This document shows, piece after piece, positions 15,853-24,750 of a DNA stretch of 64,000 nucleotides. The notes beneath the pieces are model-generated. The model made no database searches and had not been told where the DNA came from. It worked only from the letters and a program-made list of their open reading frames with translations. This stretch comes from Alphaproteobacteria bacterium (GTDB taxonomy: Bacteria; Myxococcota_A; UBA796; GCA-2862545). Position 1 is the first letter of the stretch, and each line of letters opens with the position of its first letter. The position numbers and the translations under genes are program-made. Location: contig JACKET010000005.1 of the NCBI GenBank assembly GCA_020632875.1, positions 62,001-126,000 of the forward strand. The letters are read 5' to 3'.

Positions 15853-15877
15853 ACGACCTCCAGCCAGGCGATGTATG

Positions 15878-16822
15878 TCAGGGCGCGTCGGCCGGCCAGT
15901 CGGCGCCTTCGAGCCACTTCTCTGCGTCGAGGGCCGCGGAACAGCCCGAGCCGGCCGCGGTGATCGCCTGGCGGTACACGGTGTCCTGCACGTCGCCGCA
16001 CGCGAAGATGCCGGGGACGTTGGTGTGCGTGGAGCCGGGGCGGGTGAGCAGGTAGCTCGAGCCGTCCATCGCGACCTTTCCGACCAGGGGCTTCGTGTTC
16101 GGCACGTGCCCGATGGCCAGGAAGAAGCCCGTCACGTCGCCCATCACGGTCTCGGCGCCGGTCTCGACGTTGCGGACCTTGAGCCCGTCGACCTTCTGAT
16201 CGCCGAGCACGTCGACGACTTCGTGCTTCCACAGGATCTCGACCTTCGGGTTGTCGAACGCCCGCTGCTGCATGATCTTCGACGCGCGGAGGGAATCGCG
16301 CCGGTGCACGAGCGTGACCTTGCGCGCGAACTTCGTGAGGAAGGTGGCCTCTTCGCACGCGCTGTCGCCGCCGCCGACCACGACGACGTGCGCACCCTGG
16401 AAGAAGAACCCGTCGCAGGTGGCGCACGCCGACACGCCGTGGCCGCGCAGGCGCGTCTCGTTCGGGAGACCGAGGTACTGCGCGGAGGCCCCGGTGGCGA
16501 CGATGATCGCGTCGGCCTCCATCGGCTCGCCGAAGCTCGGCTTCACGACGAAGGGCCGCTTGCTCGTGTCGATCTCGACGATCTCGTCCATCACGAACTC
16601 GGTGCCGAACCGCGTGCACTGGGCCTTCATGCGGTCCATCAGCTCGGGGCCCATGATGCCTTCGGGGAAGCCCGGGAAGTTGTCGACGTCGGTCGTGATG
16701 GTGAGCTGGCCGCCCGGCTGGAGCCCCTCGAACACGGTGGGCGCGAGGTTGGCGCGGGACAGGTAGAGAGCGGCGGTGAGGCCCGCAGGGCCCGAACCGA
16801 GAACGACGACGCGATGTGACAC
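15878..16822 (-). CDS. trxB: Thioredoxin reductase
   Basis: 314 residues, the standard length. The FAD motif is VVVLGSGPAGLTAALYLSRA. The NADPH domain holds HVVVVGGGDSACEEATFL and HRRDSLRAS. The redox-active pair is in GVSACATCDGFFF (CATC, about residue 134). The end reads GIFACGDVQDTVYRQAITAAGSGCSAALDAEKWL. It transfers electrons from NADPH through FAD to thioredoxin in the cytoplasm. GTG is taken as the start because GGAGGAG lies 4 bases upstream. Divergent from the rhomboid gene by 54 bases. The PfkB kinase gene follows 25 bases downstream on the same strand. Confidence 0.95.
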   Translation of the reverse strand: MSHRVVVLGSGPAGLTAALYLSRANLAPTVFEGLQPGGQLTITTDVDNFPGFPEGIMGPELMDRMKAQCTRFGTEFVMDEIVEIDTSKRPFVVKPSFGEPMEADAIIVATGASAQYLGLPNETRLRGHGVSACATCDGFFFQGAHVVVVGGGDSACEEATFLTKFARKVTLVHRRDSLRASKIMQQRAFDNPKVEILWKHEVVDVLGDQKVDGLKVRNVETGAETVMGDVTGFFLAIGHVPNTKPLVGKVAMDGSSYLLTRPGSTHTNVPGIFACGDVQDTVYRQAITAAGSGCSAALDAEKWLEGADWPADAP

Positions 16823-16864
16823 GGTCTCCTCCAGGTGGTCGGGCGCCATATCCCGGCAGGCAGT

Positions 16865-16870
16865 TACCCT
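16865..16870 (+). promoter_or_regulatory. Candidate -10 (TACCCT) of a leaderless transcript
   Basis: TACCCTGCG then three bases and ATG: the hexamer ends 6 bases before the rhomboid start and there is no ribosome-binding site. The identical TACCCTGCG-N3-ATG layout is found at 55615-55627. Confidence 0.45.
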
Positions 16871-16876
16871 GCGAAT

Positions 16877-19063
16877 ATGGTCGAGGTCCGAATCGGCGAC
16901 GAAGGCGTCGAGGTCTTCAGCTACGAGGAGTTCGAGGCGCGCGTCGCCGCCGGGCGGATCCCCGACGACGCGATGATCCGCTTCGAGCCCGTCACGGGCG
17001 AGGGCTTCGTGCGCGCGGGGGATCTCGACCTCGTCACGTCGCTGCGCCAGGACGCCGCGCACGCGTGGCAGGCGCGCTTCACGAGCTCTGGGCCGCCGAT
17101 CCTGACGGCCCTGCTGGTAGGCGTGCAGATCCGGATCTGGCTCTACACGATGGTGCCGGGCGGCGACGACATGGCGTACCGCGGGCTGAACTGGCTGCCG
17201 CCCGCGATGGAGAACGGCGAGACGTGGCGCCTGATCACGAGCGGCCTGCTGCACACCGATTTCCTGCACATCCTGCTGAACATGGTGTGGCTCGCGTACA
17301 CGGGCTGGAACATCGAGCGCGCGCTCGGTCGCATGAACCTGGCCGCGATCTTCTTCTTCAGCGTGATGACGGGCGCCGTGTTGTCGATGTTCATGACTCC
17401 GAACGTGCCGAGCCTCGGCGCTTCGGGCGGCGTGTACGGGCTCGTGTCGGCGTCGGTCGTGTTCGGGCTGGTCCGCCAGGAGCTGCTGCCGGAGCGCGGA
17501 CGCCGGCTCTTCGGCATCGCGCTGCTGCCGTACCTGGTGCTGATGTTCTGGGGCGGCCTCATGAACGACACCACCGACAACTGGGCCCACTTCGGCGGCC
17601 TGATGTGCGGTGCGTTCCTCGCGTTCGTGCTCGATCCCCCGCCGTTCCAGCGCCGTCCGCACCAGAACCTGTACATCCAGATCGCAGGTACCGTGCTGAC
17701 CGTCGCGACGATGGCGGTGCTCGGGCTGTTCGGGCCGTGGCTGTACCCGCTGATCGACAAGGACACCGCGATCCTCGCGTCCCTGCCGAAGGGGTCGCGC
17801 CAGCGCGTGCTCCCGCCCGAGGACATGCTGCTCGAGGAGTTCACCTGGACGGTCCCCGCCGGCTGGAAGCCGTCGTCGAACACGTCGGGCGATCAGTCCT
17901 TCCGCTCGCCGCCGTCCGACCATCGCCGCAGCTGGGCCGTCGTGCAGGTCGATCGGGCCACGCCCATCGACATCGACGCGCTGACCGAGGAGTGGCGCGA
18001 GAACGTGCGGCGAGCGAGCTCCGAAGCGGTGCTCGAGGACCTGCCGGCCGAGCCGTGGCAGGGGATGCCCGCCGACCGCGTGCGGCACGTGCGCGCCACG
18101 CTGCCCGGCCGCGACGGCGGCGAGGTCGTGATCGACTACCTCGGCACGAGCCGCGGGATGTACGGGTTGTACCGCGTGAGCGAGGTCGAGGCGGACTGGG
18201 AGAGCTGGCTGTCGCCGATGTACCGGCGGCTCGATGCCGGGCTCCACTGGACCGAGCCGCTCGCGCTCCAGGCCGCGCGCCGCAACGCGGATGCGACCCA
18301 GCGCAGCGTGAAGTCGCGCGCCACGCTCGCCTGGGAGCTGGCCCGGTGGGGCGAAGCGGCGGAGGGCATCGCGCTCCAGGAGGCCCTGGTCGCCGAGAAG
18401 CCCGAAGACCCCGACCGCTGGCTGCCGTGGATCGACATGGCCGGCTGGTACCCGGACGTCGTCGACTCCGACGCGCTGTACGCGCGCGCGCTCCACGAGC
18501 TCGGCACGCCTGAGATTGTGACCACCGTGGCGTCCGCGCTGCGCGTCGAGGGCCGTGCAGACGACGCGGATGCGCTGCTCCAGCTCGCCTGGGCGCGGGA
18601 GCCCGGCGACCGGAAGCTGCGGCGTGCGCTCCGCAAGGAGGGGATGCCGTGGATGCTCGACGATCAGGGCCTGCCCACCGAGCTCTCCGTCCTGCCGGAC
18701 GGCTCGGCGCGCGACATCGACGAGGTGGCGCGTGTGCAGGGCGTGCCGCTGACGCTCGAAGAGGCCCGCGCGTGGCGGAAGACCGTGCTGGCCGAGCGCG
18801 ACGCGCTGGTGGCCCGGTTCTCGGGAGAGACCGACGTCGAGGCGCGGATCGCGGTCCTCCTCCGGCTGCGCGACGGGAACCCCGTGGTCGAGCCGGGCGA
18901 CGAGCGCGTGCTCCGCAAGGATCTGGCGGCGCTCGAGGGCGGCCGTACGCCGGGCTGGATGCCGCCCGCCCTGCAGGCCGCGCTGCTCGAAGAGGGCGTG
19001 CTGGACGCGCTGAGCGCCCGGATCGATCCGGTGGCGGACGAGCCGGAGCCCGAAGAGCCCTGA
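16877..19063 (+). CDS. Rhomboid-family membrane serine protease with long C-terminal extension
   Basis: 728 residues. Residues 1-60 form a small soluble domain (VEVRIGDEGVEVFSYEEFEARVAAG, DDAMIRFEPVTGEGFVRAGDL) like a GYF_2-type sensor module. The rhomboid core, about 75-285, has six hydrophobic helices, the HTDFLHILLNMVWL helix, the nucleophile Ser in LGASGGVYGLV (about 182) and the base His in NWAHFGGLMCG (about 236). The remaining 440 residues after one more helix are soluble, contain TPR-like helical repeats, and end in an acidic tail EPEPEEP. Rhomboids cut substrates inside the membrane; the extension may bind substrates or a regulator. Substrate unknown. Confidence 0.88.
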   Translation: MVEVRIGDEGVEVFSYEEFEARVAAGRIPDDAMIRFEPVTGEGFVRAGDLDLVTSLRQDAAHAWQARFTSSGPPILTALLVGVQIRIWLYTMVPGGDDMAYRGLNWLPPAMENGETWRLITSGLLHTDFLHILLNMVWLAYTGWNIERALGRMNLAAIFFFSVMTGAVLSMFMTPNVPSLGASGGVYGLVSASVVFGLVRQELLPERGRRLFGIALLPYLVLMFWGGLMNDTTDNWAHFGGLMCGAFLAFVLDPPPFQRRPHQNLYIQIAGTVLTVATMAVLGLFGPWLYPLIDKDTAILASLPKGSRQRVLPPEDMLLEEFTWTVPAGWKPSSNTSGDQSFRSPPSDHRRSWAVVQVDRATPIDIDALTEEWRENVRRASSEAVLEDLPAEPWQGMPADRVRHVRATLPGRDGGEVVIDYLGTSRGMYGLYRVSEVEADWESWLSPMYRRLDAGLHWTEPLALQAARRNADATQRSVKSRATLAWELARWGEAAEGIALQEALVAEKPEDPDRWLPWIDMAGWYPDVVDSDALYARALHELGTPEIVTTVASALRVEGRADDADALLQLAWAREPGDRKLRRALRKEGMPWMLDDQGLPTELSVLPDGSARDIDEVARVQGVPLTLEEARAWRKTVLAERDALVARFSGETDVEARIAVLLRLRDGNPVVEPGDERVLRKDLAALEGGRTPGWMPPALQAALLEEGVLDALSARIDPVADEPEPEEP

Positions 19064-19093
19064 CCCTGGATGACGAACGCGCACCGTCCGGGC

Positions 19094-19099
19094 TACGGT
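19094..19099 (+). promoter_or_regulatory. Candidate -10 (TACGGT) of a leaderless transcript
   Basis: TACGGT ends 6 bases before the ATG at 19106, with no ribosome-binding site in between. Same layout as at 6113, 16865 and 55615. Confidence 0.35.
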
Positions 19100-19105
19100 T
19101 CGGGC

Positions 19106-19321
19106 ATGCGCTACCTGGTCCCGCTCCTGATGCTCGCCGCGTGCGAGCGAACCGTGTCCTCCGACGCCGATTGCGAGGCGTGGGTCGATGCGTGCAACGC
19201 CTGCGCCCAGCAGTGCACGCCGCGGTGGGACGTGCCCGCCGAGACCTGTGACCTGGGCTGTCCCGACGACCCGCTGCCCGCCTGTGTCGCCGACGGCGGC
19301 AGCTGCACGTTCTCCGACTGA
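19106..19321 (+). CDS. Small cysteine-rich lipoprotein
   Basis: 71 residues. MRYLVPLLMLAAC is a lipoprotein signal with lipobox LAAC, which fixes the start at the internal ATG rather than at an ATG 36 bases upstream. The mature part of about 58 residues holds eight further cysteines, in patterns such as CEAWVDACNACAQQC and CDLGCPDDPLPAC, so it is probably disulfide-knotted on the outer side of a membrane. No named family. The stop overlaps the next start by one base (TGATG), so it is co-translated with the Lon-N-domain gene. Confidence 0.75.
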   Translation: MRYLVPLLMLAACERTVSSDADCEAWVDACNACAQQCTPRWDVPAETCDLGCPDDPLPACVADGGSCTFSD

Positions 19322-19944
19322 TGAACGACCTCGGCGCCCGCCTGCACGCGCTGCCGGTCTTCCCGCTGCCGGGGGCCGTCCTGATGCCCTCGTCCGTGCT
19401 CCCGCTCCACGTCTTCGAGCCGCGCTACCGCGAGCTGCTGAAGGCCGTGCTCGCGTCCGACGGGCTCATGGGCATCGCGACGCTCGACCGCGCGGCGTCC
19501 GACGCCGACGACGCGCCGCCCATCCACCCCGAGATCGGCGTGGGCAAGGTCGTGCAGAGCGAGACGCTGCCCGACGGCCGCTCCAACGTCGTGCTGCTGC
19601 ACGTGGGCAGCGCGCGGGCCGTGCGCGAGCTGCACGTCGACACGCCCTACCGGGTCTTCGCCACGCAGCCCATCGCCGAAGACGAGCCCGCCGAGGCCGC
19701 GCTGGCCGGCGTCCGCGCGATGGTGCTGCAGCTCGGGGCGGCGACGCCGAGCGCGGGCCCCGAGGCGCAGCGCCTCGCTGCTGTCCCGGGGATGGATCTC
19801 GTCCACAGCCTGGCCCGCCGCATGTTCCAGAGCAGCGACGAGCAACGGGCGTACCTCGGTTGCGACACACCCGGTCGCATCCGGCTCGTGTCCGACGGCC
19901 TCGCGACGTTGTTGGCCTCGACCGGAGCCATCGGCGACGCCTGA
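19321..19944 (+). CDS. Lon N-terminal (substrate-binding) domain protein
   Basis: 207 residues. LPVFPLPGAVLMPSSVLPLHVFEPRYRELLKAVL is the diagnostic beginning of the Lon substrate-binding domain (PF02190). GMGR-like and GSARAVRELHVDTPYRVF segments follow, then a helical half. There is no AAA or protease domain, so this is the stand-alone form seen in many bacteria, whose role is probably protein binding, not proteolysis. It begins within the stop codon of the small lipoprotein gene. Confidence 0.88.
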   Translation: MNDLGARLHALPVFPLPGAVLMPSSVLPLHVFEPRYRELLKAVLASDGLMGIATLDRAASDADDAPPIHPEIGVGKVVQSETLPDGRSNVVLLHVGSARAVRELHVDTPYRVFATQPIAEDEPAEAALAGVRAMVLQLGAATPSAGPEAQRLAAVPGMDLVHSLARRMFQSSDEQRAYLGCDTPGRIRLVSDGLATLLASTGAIGDA

Positions 19945-19983
19945 AATCCCGATGTCACCCCGATGTCACCCCCGGGAAATGAA

Positions 19984-20011
19984 TTGCCATTCAGTGAGTC
20001 ACGGTTAGCAG
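19984..20011 (+). promoter_or_regulatory. Weak promoter candidate before the M43 protease gene
   Basis: TTGCCA (19984-19989), a 16-base spacer and TAGCAG (20006-20011), 29 bases before the start codon. Just upstream (19949-19970) an 11-base unit CCCGATGTCAC occurs twice in tandem. The -35 hexamer is the same as at 43051. Confidence 0.3.
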
Positions 20012-20039
20012 AGTCGGGATTCTGATTCTGGAGGCTCTG

Positions 20040-21053
20040 ATGTCGCGTTCTGCTCTTCTGTTCCCGATCTTCCTGGTGGGCTGCTCGTTCGAGCAGGTCA
20101 CGGGCACCGATGCTCCCGTCGAGCAGCTCGATCCCACGACCCTCGAGGCGATCGAGATCCAGGGCCACTTCTTCGCAGACCGCAAGGCGTTCGTCGACTC
20201 CGGCAAGCGCTGCCCGATGACGCTCGACGAGGCCGAGTACCTCGCGGTCGAGCAGATGCTGGCCGAGAACGTCGTGTTCCAGAGCGCCTACGACGAGTCG
20301 CTCCAGATCGCCGCGTCCACCGACCCCGCCCTCGCGCAGAAGGGTCGTCCGGGCGGCGGTGGCGGTGGCGGTGGCGGCACGACGCCGCCCGCGGTCACCG
20401 GTGGCACGATCAACGTCTACTTCCACGTCATCCACAGCGGCACGACCGGTCAGCTCTCCCAGGCCGACATCGACGGCCAGATGGCGGTGCTGAATGCTGC
20501 GTACGCCGGCACCGGCTGGAGCTTCCAGCTCTCCTCCGTCGACTACACGAACAACGCGTCGTGGTTCGCCATGACGCCGGGCAGCAGCGCCGAATACCAG
20601 GCCAAGGCCGCGCTCCGCGTCGGTGGCCCGTCCGACCTCAACATCTACACGGCGAACCCGTCGGGCGGGTACCTCGGGTGGGCGACGTTCCCCTGGTACT
20701 ACACCAGCAATCCGTCCGACGACGGCGTCGTCCTGCTCTACAGCTCGCTCCCGGGCGGCGGTTCGGCTCCCTACAACGAGGGCGACACGGGCACGCACGA
20801 GATCGGGCACTGGATGGGGCTGTACCACACGTTCCAGGACGGCTGCCGGAAGAGCACGGGCGACCTCGTGGCCGACACGGCGCCCGAGCGCTCCGCGGCC
20901 TACGGCTGCCCGACGGGCCGCGACACCTGCAGCGGCGGTGGCGTCGACCCGATCTACAACTTCATGGACTACACCGACGACTACTGCATGGATCACTTCA
21001 CGACCGAGCAGGATGCGCGCATGGACGCCTCCTGGTCGGCCTACCGGAACTGA
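20040..21053 (+). CDS. M43-family (pappalysin/cytophagalysin) zinc metalloprotease lipoprotein
   Basis: 337 residues. MSRSALLFPIFLVGC is a lipoprotein signal. A pro-region of about 85 residues follows and is separated by a run of Gly (RPGGGGGGGGG, about 105-115). The catalytic domain has NVYFHVIHSG, NAAYAGTGWSFQLSSVDYTNN, the zinc motif TGTHEIGHWMGLYHTF (about residue 254) and the Met-turn NFMDYTDDYCMDHFT, as in M43 peptidases. Two cysteine pairs flank the site (DGCRKSTG, YGCPTGRDTCSGG). GGAGG lies 6 bases before the ATG. It probably degrades extracellular protein, in keeping with a predatory or saprophytic lifestyle. Confidence 0.92.
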   Translation: MSRSALLFPIFLVGCSFEQVTGTDAPVEQLDPTTLEAIEIQGHFFADRKAFVDSGKRCPMTLDEAEYLAVEQMLAENVVFQSAYDESLQIAASTDPALAQKGRPGGGGGGGGGTTPPAVTGGTINVYFHVIHSGTTGQLSQADIDGQMAVLNAAYAGTGWSFQLSSVDYTNNASWFAMTPGSSAEYQAKAALRVGGPSDLNIYTANPSGGYLGWATFPWYYTSNPSDDGVVLLYSSLPGGGSAPYNEGDTGTHEIGHWMGLYHTFQDGCRKSTGDLVADTAPERSAAYGCPTGRDTCSGGGVDPIYNFMDYTDDYCMDHFTTEQDARMDASWSAYRN

Positions 21054-21057
21054 TCCG

Positions 21058-22017
21058 TCAGCTCCGGGCGGCGAGCCACGCGCGCAGCCGCTCGAGCCAG
21101 CGCTCCCGCTCCTCGGGAGTCACCGGGCCCTCCATCCGCACCGCGGATCGGAGGGCTTCGTGCAGGTAGGGGAAGAAACCCGCGTCCCACGTGCGACTGC
21201 CGAACAGCGGAGCGCCGACCAGGACGATGCGCTCGCCCTCGAACACCGGGATGCTCGCGGCTTGTGCCTCGCCCCACAGTGTGGAGCCGGGGTGTCGATC
21301 GACGCCGCTGTGGTCGAAGAGGTGGAAGCGGGCGTGGTCGTGCATGCCGGCCGTTGGCGGGTGCTCCCCGCGGGCCGCGGCGGCCACGGCGGGATCGACC
21401 GGATCGCCGTCACACCACGCGGGGACGGCCGCGGCGAGCAGGGTCGTGAGGTGGAAGACGTTCGACACGGCGTCGACGCGGACCCGGAAGCCCTCGGGAC
21501 GCTCGAGGTGGAGCACGAGCAGCGGCAGGTCGTCGACCATCGCGAGCACCTCGGCGACGAAGCCCGCTTCGGCGATCGGGACGTCCGCGACCGCCGCGGG
21601 AAGCCCGGCGGACCGGGCGTGCTGGCGCAGCTCGCGGTCGCGGCAGAGCATCGCCATGGCCGCCAGCCCGAGGAACCGCACGGACCGCGCATGCCGCGCG
21701 GCATCCGGACCGGGCGAGCGACACACCGCGGCGAGGCGGTCGAGCAGGGCGGGTGCGGCGGGGCCGGGGTGCGCGCCGTACTCCACGAACGTGCCCATGA
21801 GCAGCGCCAGGCGAGCCGCCTGGTAGGGCTCCGCGGTCGACAGGCAGCCGGCGAGGGCGGCCAGTGCGGCGCTCCGCGCCTCGGGCGTCGCGGACTGCCC
21901 TGCCTGCAGGGCCTGCCGGAACGCCGGCTCGGCGAAGGCCTCGTTCTCGGGCGTCCAGACGGCCGGGTGCTCCAGGGCCTCGCGGAGCGCGGGGAGCGTG
22001 GCGTCGAGCGCGGTCAC
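21058..22017 (-). CDS. Hypothetical cytoplasmic protein, co-translated with an HExxH protein
   Basis: 319 residues, helical and Ala/Leu/Arg-rich, with no signal peptide or membrane span. The first half looks like HEAT-like helical repeats (REALEHPAVWTPENEAFAEPAFRQAL, RSAALAALAGCLSTAEPYQAARLALLMG). The second has a beta-strand region, ERIVLVGAPLFGSRTWDAGFFPYLHEALR. The GTG start overlaps the stop of the upstream HExxH protein gene (GTGA), so the two are translated together. I do not recognise a family. The stop lies four bases from the stop of the convergent M43 protease. Confidence 0.7.
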   Translation of the reverse strand: MTALDATLPALREALEHPAVWTPENEAFAEPAFRQALQAGQSATPEARSAALAALAGCLSTAEPYQAARLALLMGTFVEYGAHPGPAAPALLDRLAAVCRSPGPDAARHARSVRFLGLAAMAMLCRDRELRQHARSAGLPAAVADVPIAEAGFVAEVLAMVDDLPLLVLHLERPEGFRVRVDAVSNVFHLTTLLAAAVPAWCDGDPVDPAVAAAARGEHPPTAGMHDHARFHLFDHSGVDRHPGSTLWGEAQAASIPVFEGERIVLVGAPLFGSRTWDAGFFPYLHEALRSAVRMEGPVTPEERERWLERLRAWLAARS

Positions 22018-23159
22018 AGCCCGGCCTCGCCGAAGCCCGCGAGGTGCCCGCCTGCCGCGAACCAGTCCGCGGCCTCCGGCGAGATGCGGCGGAGCGCGGC
22101 GGGGTCGAGGTGGTGCAGCGCGAAGGCCTCGGCGAACGCCTCCTGGTCGGCGGTGTCCCCGTAGGGCGTGAAGCCGGCGAAGCGCTTCCGGAAGCCCTCC
22201 GAGACGGGAGTGAAGCCGGCGATGCGCGCGCGGTCCTCTTCGATGCCGGCCTGGCGCGCCACGATGTCCTTCTCCTGCGCGCGGTTCGCCGCGACCCGGT
22301 CGGCGGGCGGAGACCGGAGCGACCGCAGGGCCTCGACCTCGGCGTTGTACGCGCGGGTGTCGGCGTTCAGCGCGTCCACACGGGCGTTGAAGTCGCGCGC
22401 GAGGGCCCGGAGGGGCGCCGTGTCGATGGCGTGCGCGACCTCGTGCACGAAGATCGCGTAGGCCGTGTGGTACGGGCGCTCGACCGACCCCACGAACCGG
22501 CCGACGGGGCGGAGCAGATCGTCGAACACGGCCATCACGCCGCGGTCGGTCTCGGTGCGCAGCTCGGCGCTGTTCACCCACCGTCCCTTGGTGGACGGCC
22601 CCTTCGACGGGACGCGCAACAGCGTCACATCGGCGAGGGCGACCTTCTCGCGGTCGGTCAGGAGGCCCAGCACCTCGTCGATCACCCCGCGGACACGGGG
22701 CTCGAACGCGGCCTGGCTCTCGTCGGCCCCGGCCAGGCCGTGCGCGGCGACGATGTCCGCCACGGAGCGCCCCTCCGGCGGCAGCGCGATGGACGGGCCT
22801 GCGCTGACCACCACCGCGCCCTCTTCGAGCCACACGGTGACGGGGTGGGGGCCCTCGGCGTCCACGAGCACGAGGTCGGCCTCGGCACCCGCCTCCAGCG
22901 GGCCCTCGAGCGCCATCCACACCGCGACGAGCCCGGCCCAGCCGACCTCGTCGTGGGGCTTGCCCTCACCGAGCGGCTCCCGGGCGGCGCTCCCGGGCTC
23001 GGCCCAGTGGACCTGGACCTTCTTCCGCTTCGCCGAGGCCTTCACGGTGGTGACCCAGCCGGCGGCCGTGCGGTCGGGGACCGTGAGGACGTGGTCGGTC
23101 GTCTCGTACCAGGGCGGTGGATAGGCCGCGACGGCGGGGAACGCGAGGAGGGCGATCAT
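22014..23159 (-). CDS. Exported protein with HExxH zinc-protease-like site
   Basis: 381 residues. Signal MIALLAFPAVAAYPP. The central part has AIFVHEVAHAIDTAPLRALARDF (HExxH, about residue 240). About 110 residues later comes DQEAFAEAFALHHLDPAAL, whose glutamate could be the third zinc ligand, as in gluzincins and lethal-factor-like proteins. A charged helix lies between them (NARVDALNADTRAYNAEVEAL). GGGAG lies 4 bases before the ATG. It forms an operon with the hypothetical protein at 21058 and follows the oligopeptide-binding protein gene on the same strand. The family assignment is uncertain and the zinc-site geometry is an inference. Confidence 0.7.
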   Translation of the reverse strand: MIALLAFPAVAAYPPPWYETTDHVLTVPDRTAAGWVTTVKASAKRKKVQVHWAEPGSAAREPLGEGKPHDEVGWAGLVAVWMALEGPLEAGAEADLVLVDAEGPHPVTVWLEEGAVVVSAGPSIALPPEGRSVADIVAAHGLAGADESQAAFEPRVRGVIDEVLGLLTDREKVALADVTLLRVPSKGPSTKGRWVNSAELRTETDRGVMAVFDDLLRPVGRFVGSVERPYHTAYAIFVHEVAHAIDTAPLRALARDFNARVDALNADTRAYNAEVEALRSLRSPPADRVAANRAQEKDIVARQAGIEEDRARIAGFTPVSEGFRKRFAGFTPYGDTADQEAFAEAFALHHLDPAALRRISPEAADWFAAGGHLAGFGEAGL

Positions 23160-23210
23160 GGGGCTCCCGTGGTCGCCGCCGGGTAGCGCGGGCCGCGGGT
23201 TGGCGCACCC

Positions 23211-24728
23211 TCACCACGTCCAGGCGTCGAACCGTCCGAAGTAGTCGGAGGGGGTGATCTCCACGTTCCGAACGTCGCGCCAGGCGCTCGCGGTGTCGAG
23301 CTTCCACAGGAACAGGTAGGGGCGATCCGCGGCGAGCTTCCGGTGCAGCTCGCGGTAGGTCTGCTGGGCCTCGGTGTCGGTCGCTGCCGTTCGGTAGCGC
23401 TCGAGCAGGGCATCGACCTCGCGGTTCCCGTATCCCGTCACGTTCCGCCGCCCTTCGCCGCCGATCCGGGTGTGGAACAGCGGGGAGACGTCCTCCGACT
23501 CGGCCATCGTCCAGCTGCCGATCAGCAGCTCGACTCCCGGATCGCCGTCGCGGACGGCCCGGAACCAGTCGTCGTCCGAGAACCGGTAGGGGGACGCCTC
23601 GAAACCGGCCGAGCGGAGCTGCAACACGAGCTGCTCCAGCAACTCCGCGGCCCGCGGCTCGAGGGACGCGCGGATGCCCACGCGCAGGGTGATGGGTGTG
23701 CCCTTCCACAGCCATGCGCCGTTGAATTCCGTGGCGCCGGCCCGCTCCATACGCTCCTTCACGACGGCGAGATCGCGGGTGGGGAGCGGGACGTCGGGGT
23801 CGACGTAGGCCGATGCGGGGACGAACGGCCCCGACATGGGCTGCACGGTGTCGTCCTTGCCGATGCACTGCTCGATCAGCGCCTCGCGGTCGATGGCGGC
23901 GTCGAGGGCGGCCCGCACGTCTGGCTGGGCGAGCGCCTCGCGGTGCGGGTTCACACCGACGAACCACCACGTGCGCTGGTCGTAGCGCCGGAGGGCGCCC
24001 TGCGCGGCGAGCTCCGGCCGGAGCGACGGCGGGACGTCGAGGATGCCGTGCACCCCACCCGCGAGGAACGTGCGCAGCTGGACGAACGGGTCCCCGCCCT
24101 CGTTGAATGCGGCCTCGCGGATGGCCGGACGGTGGTGCGGGTTGTCGAATGCTTCGTACCGGACCTCCCGCCGGTCTCGCGAACCCTTCATGGGGCCCGT
24201 CCCGACGGGCCGGATGGCGAAGTCATTGTCGGGTTGGACGCTCGAGGAGGTGAACGCGTGCGCCGGGACGATGGGGAAGGTGAGGGCGTCGCGCGGGTCC
24301 CGTTGTGGGGTGCGGAACGCGACGGTCGCCGTGAGATCCCCCGTGGCGGTGCACCCCTCCAGCCGATCGTGGGCGATCGTCGTCGGCGTGGACGGGTCGA
24401 GCAGCGCGCCGACCGTGAAGCACACGTCGGCTGCGGTCAGCGGCTGGCCGTCGTGCCAGCGCACCCCGGGGACGAGCTCGATCCGCACGCTCCTGCCGTC
24501 CTCGGACCGCGCGAAGCCTGCGGCGAGCACCCCTCGGAATTCGTGGGTGGTGCCCGTGCGTCGGAACAGCGGATCGAAGATCAGCGCCTGGGCGCGGCGA
24601 TCGACCATCGTCTGGTCGAACAGCGGGTTCAGCGTGGTCGGCATGGACTCGTCGAACCACGTCAGCTTCGCCCCGCCCGTCGCGAGCAGGGCGAGCAGCG
24701 CTCCGCCCGACGCCAGTCCCTTCCGCAT
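23211..24728 (-). CDS. ABC-transporter oligopeptide/nickel-type solute-binding protein
   Basis: 505 residues. Short signal MRKGLASGGALLALLATGGA. It belongs to the SBP_bac_5 family: TLNPLFDQTMVDRRAQALIFDPLFRR, GVRWHDGQPLTAADVCFTVGALLDP, RTWWFVGVNPHREALAQPDVRAALDAAIDR, DRPYLFLWKLDT and the usual two-lobed length. It probably captures peptides or a similar ligand in the periplasm. No permease or ATPase gene is adjacent, so it is an orphan binding protein here. GGAGGGG lies 3 bases before the ATG. It is followed at 23159 by the HExxH protein gene on the same strand. Confidence 0.88.
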   Translation of the reverse strand: MRKGLASGGALLALLATGGAKLTWFDESMPTTLNPLFDQTMVDRRAQALIFDPLFRRTGTTHEFRGVLAAGFARSEDGRSVRIELVPGVRWHDGQPLTAADVCFTVGALLDPSTPTTIAHDRLEGCTATGDLTATVAFRTPQRDPRDALTFPIVPAHAFTSSSVQPDNDFAIRPVGTGPMKGSRDRREVRYEAFDNPHHRPAIREAAFNEGGDPFVQLRTFLAGGVHGILDVPPSLRPELAAQGALRRYDQRTWWFVGVNPHREALAQPDVRAALDAAIDREALIEQCIGKDDTVQPMSGPFVPASAYVDPDVPLPTRDLAVVKERMERAGATEFNGAWLWKGTPITLRVGIRASLEPRAAELLEQLVLQLRSAGFEASPYRFSDDDWFRAVRDGDPGVELLIGSWTMAESEDVSPLFHTRIGGEGRRNVTGYGNREVDALLERYRTAATDTEAQQTYRELHRKLAADRPYLFLWKLDTASAWRDVRNVEITPSDYFGRFDAWTW

Positions 24729-24750
24729 CGACCCCTCCACCGGGCCCATC

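Noticed and set aside
15878..19084. The minus-strand frame continuing beyond the thioredoxin reductase start through the whole rhomboid gene
   Set aside because: Thioredoxin reductase begins at the GTG with a strong ribosome-binding site. The extra 750 codons have shadow composition and no domain.
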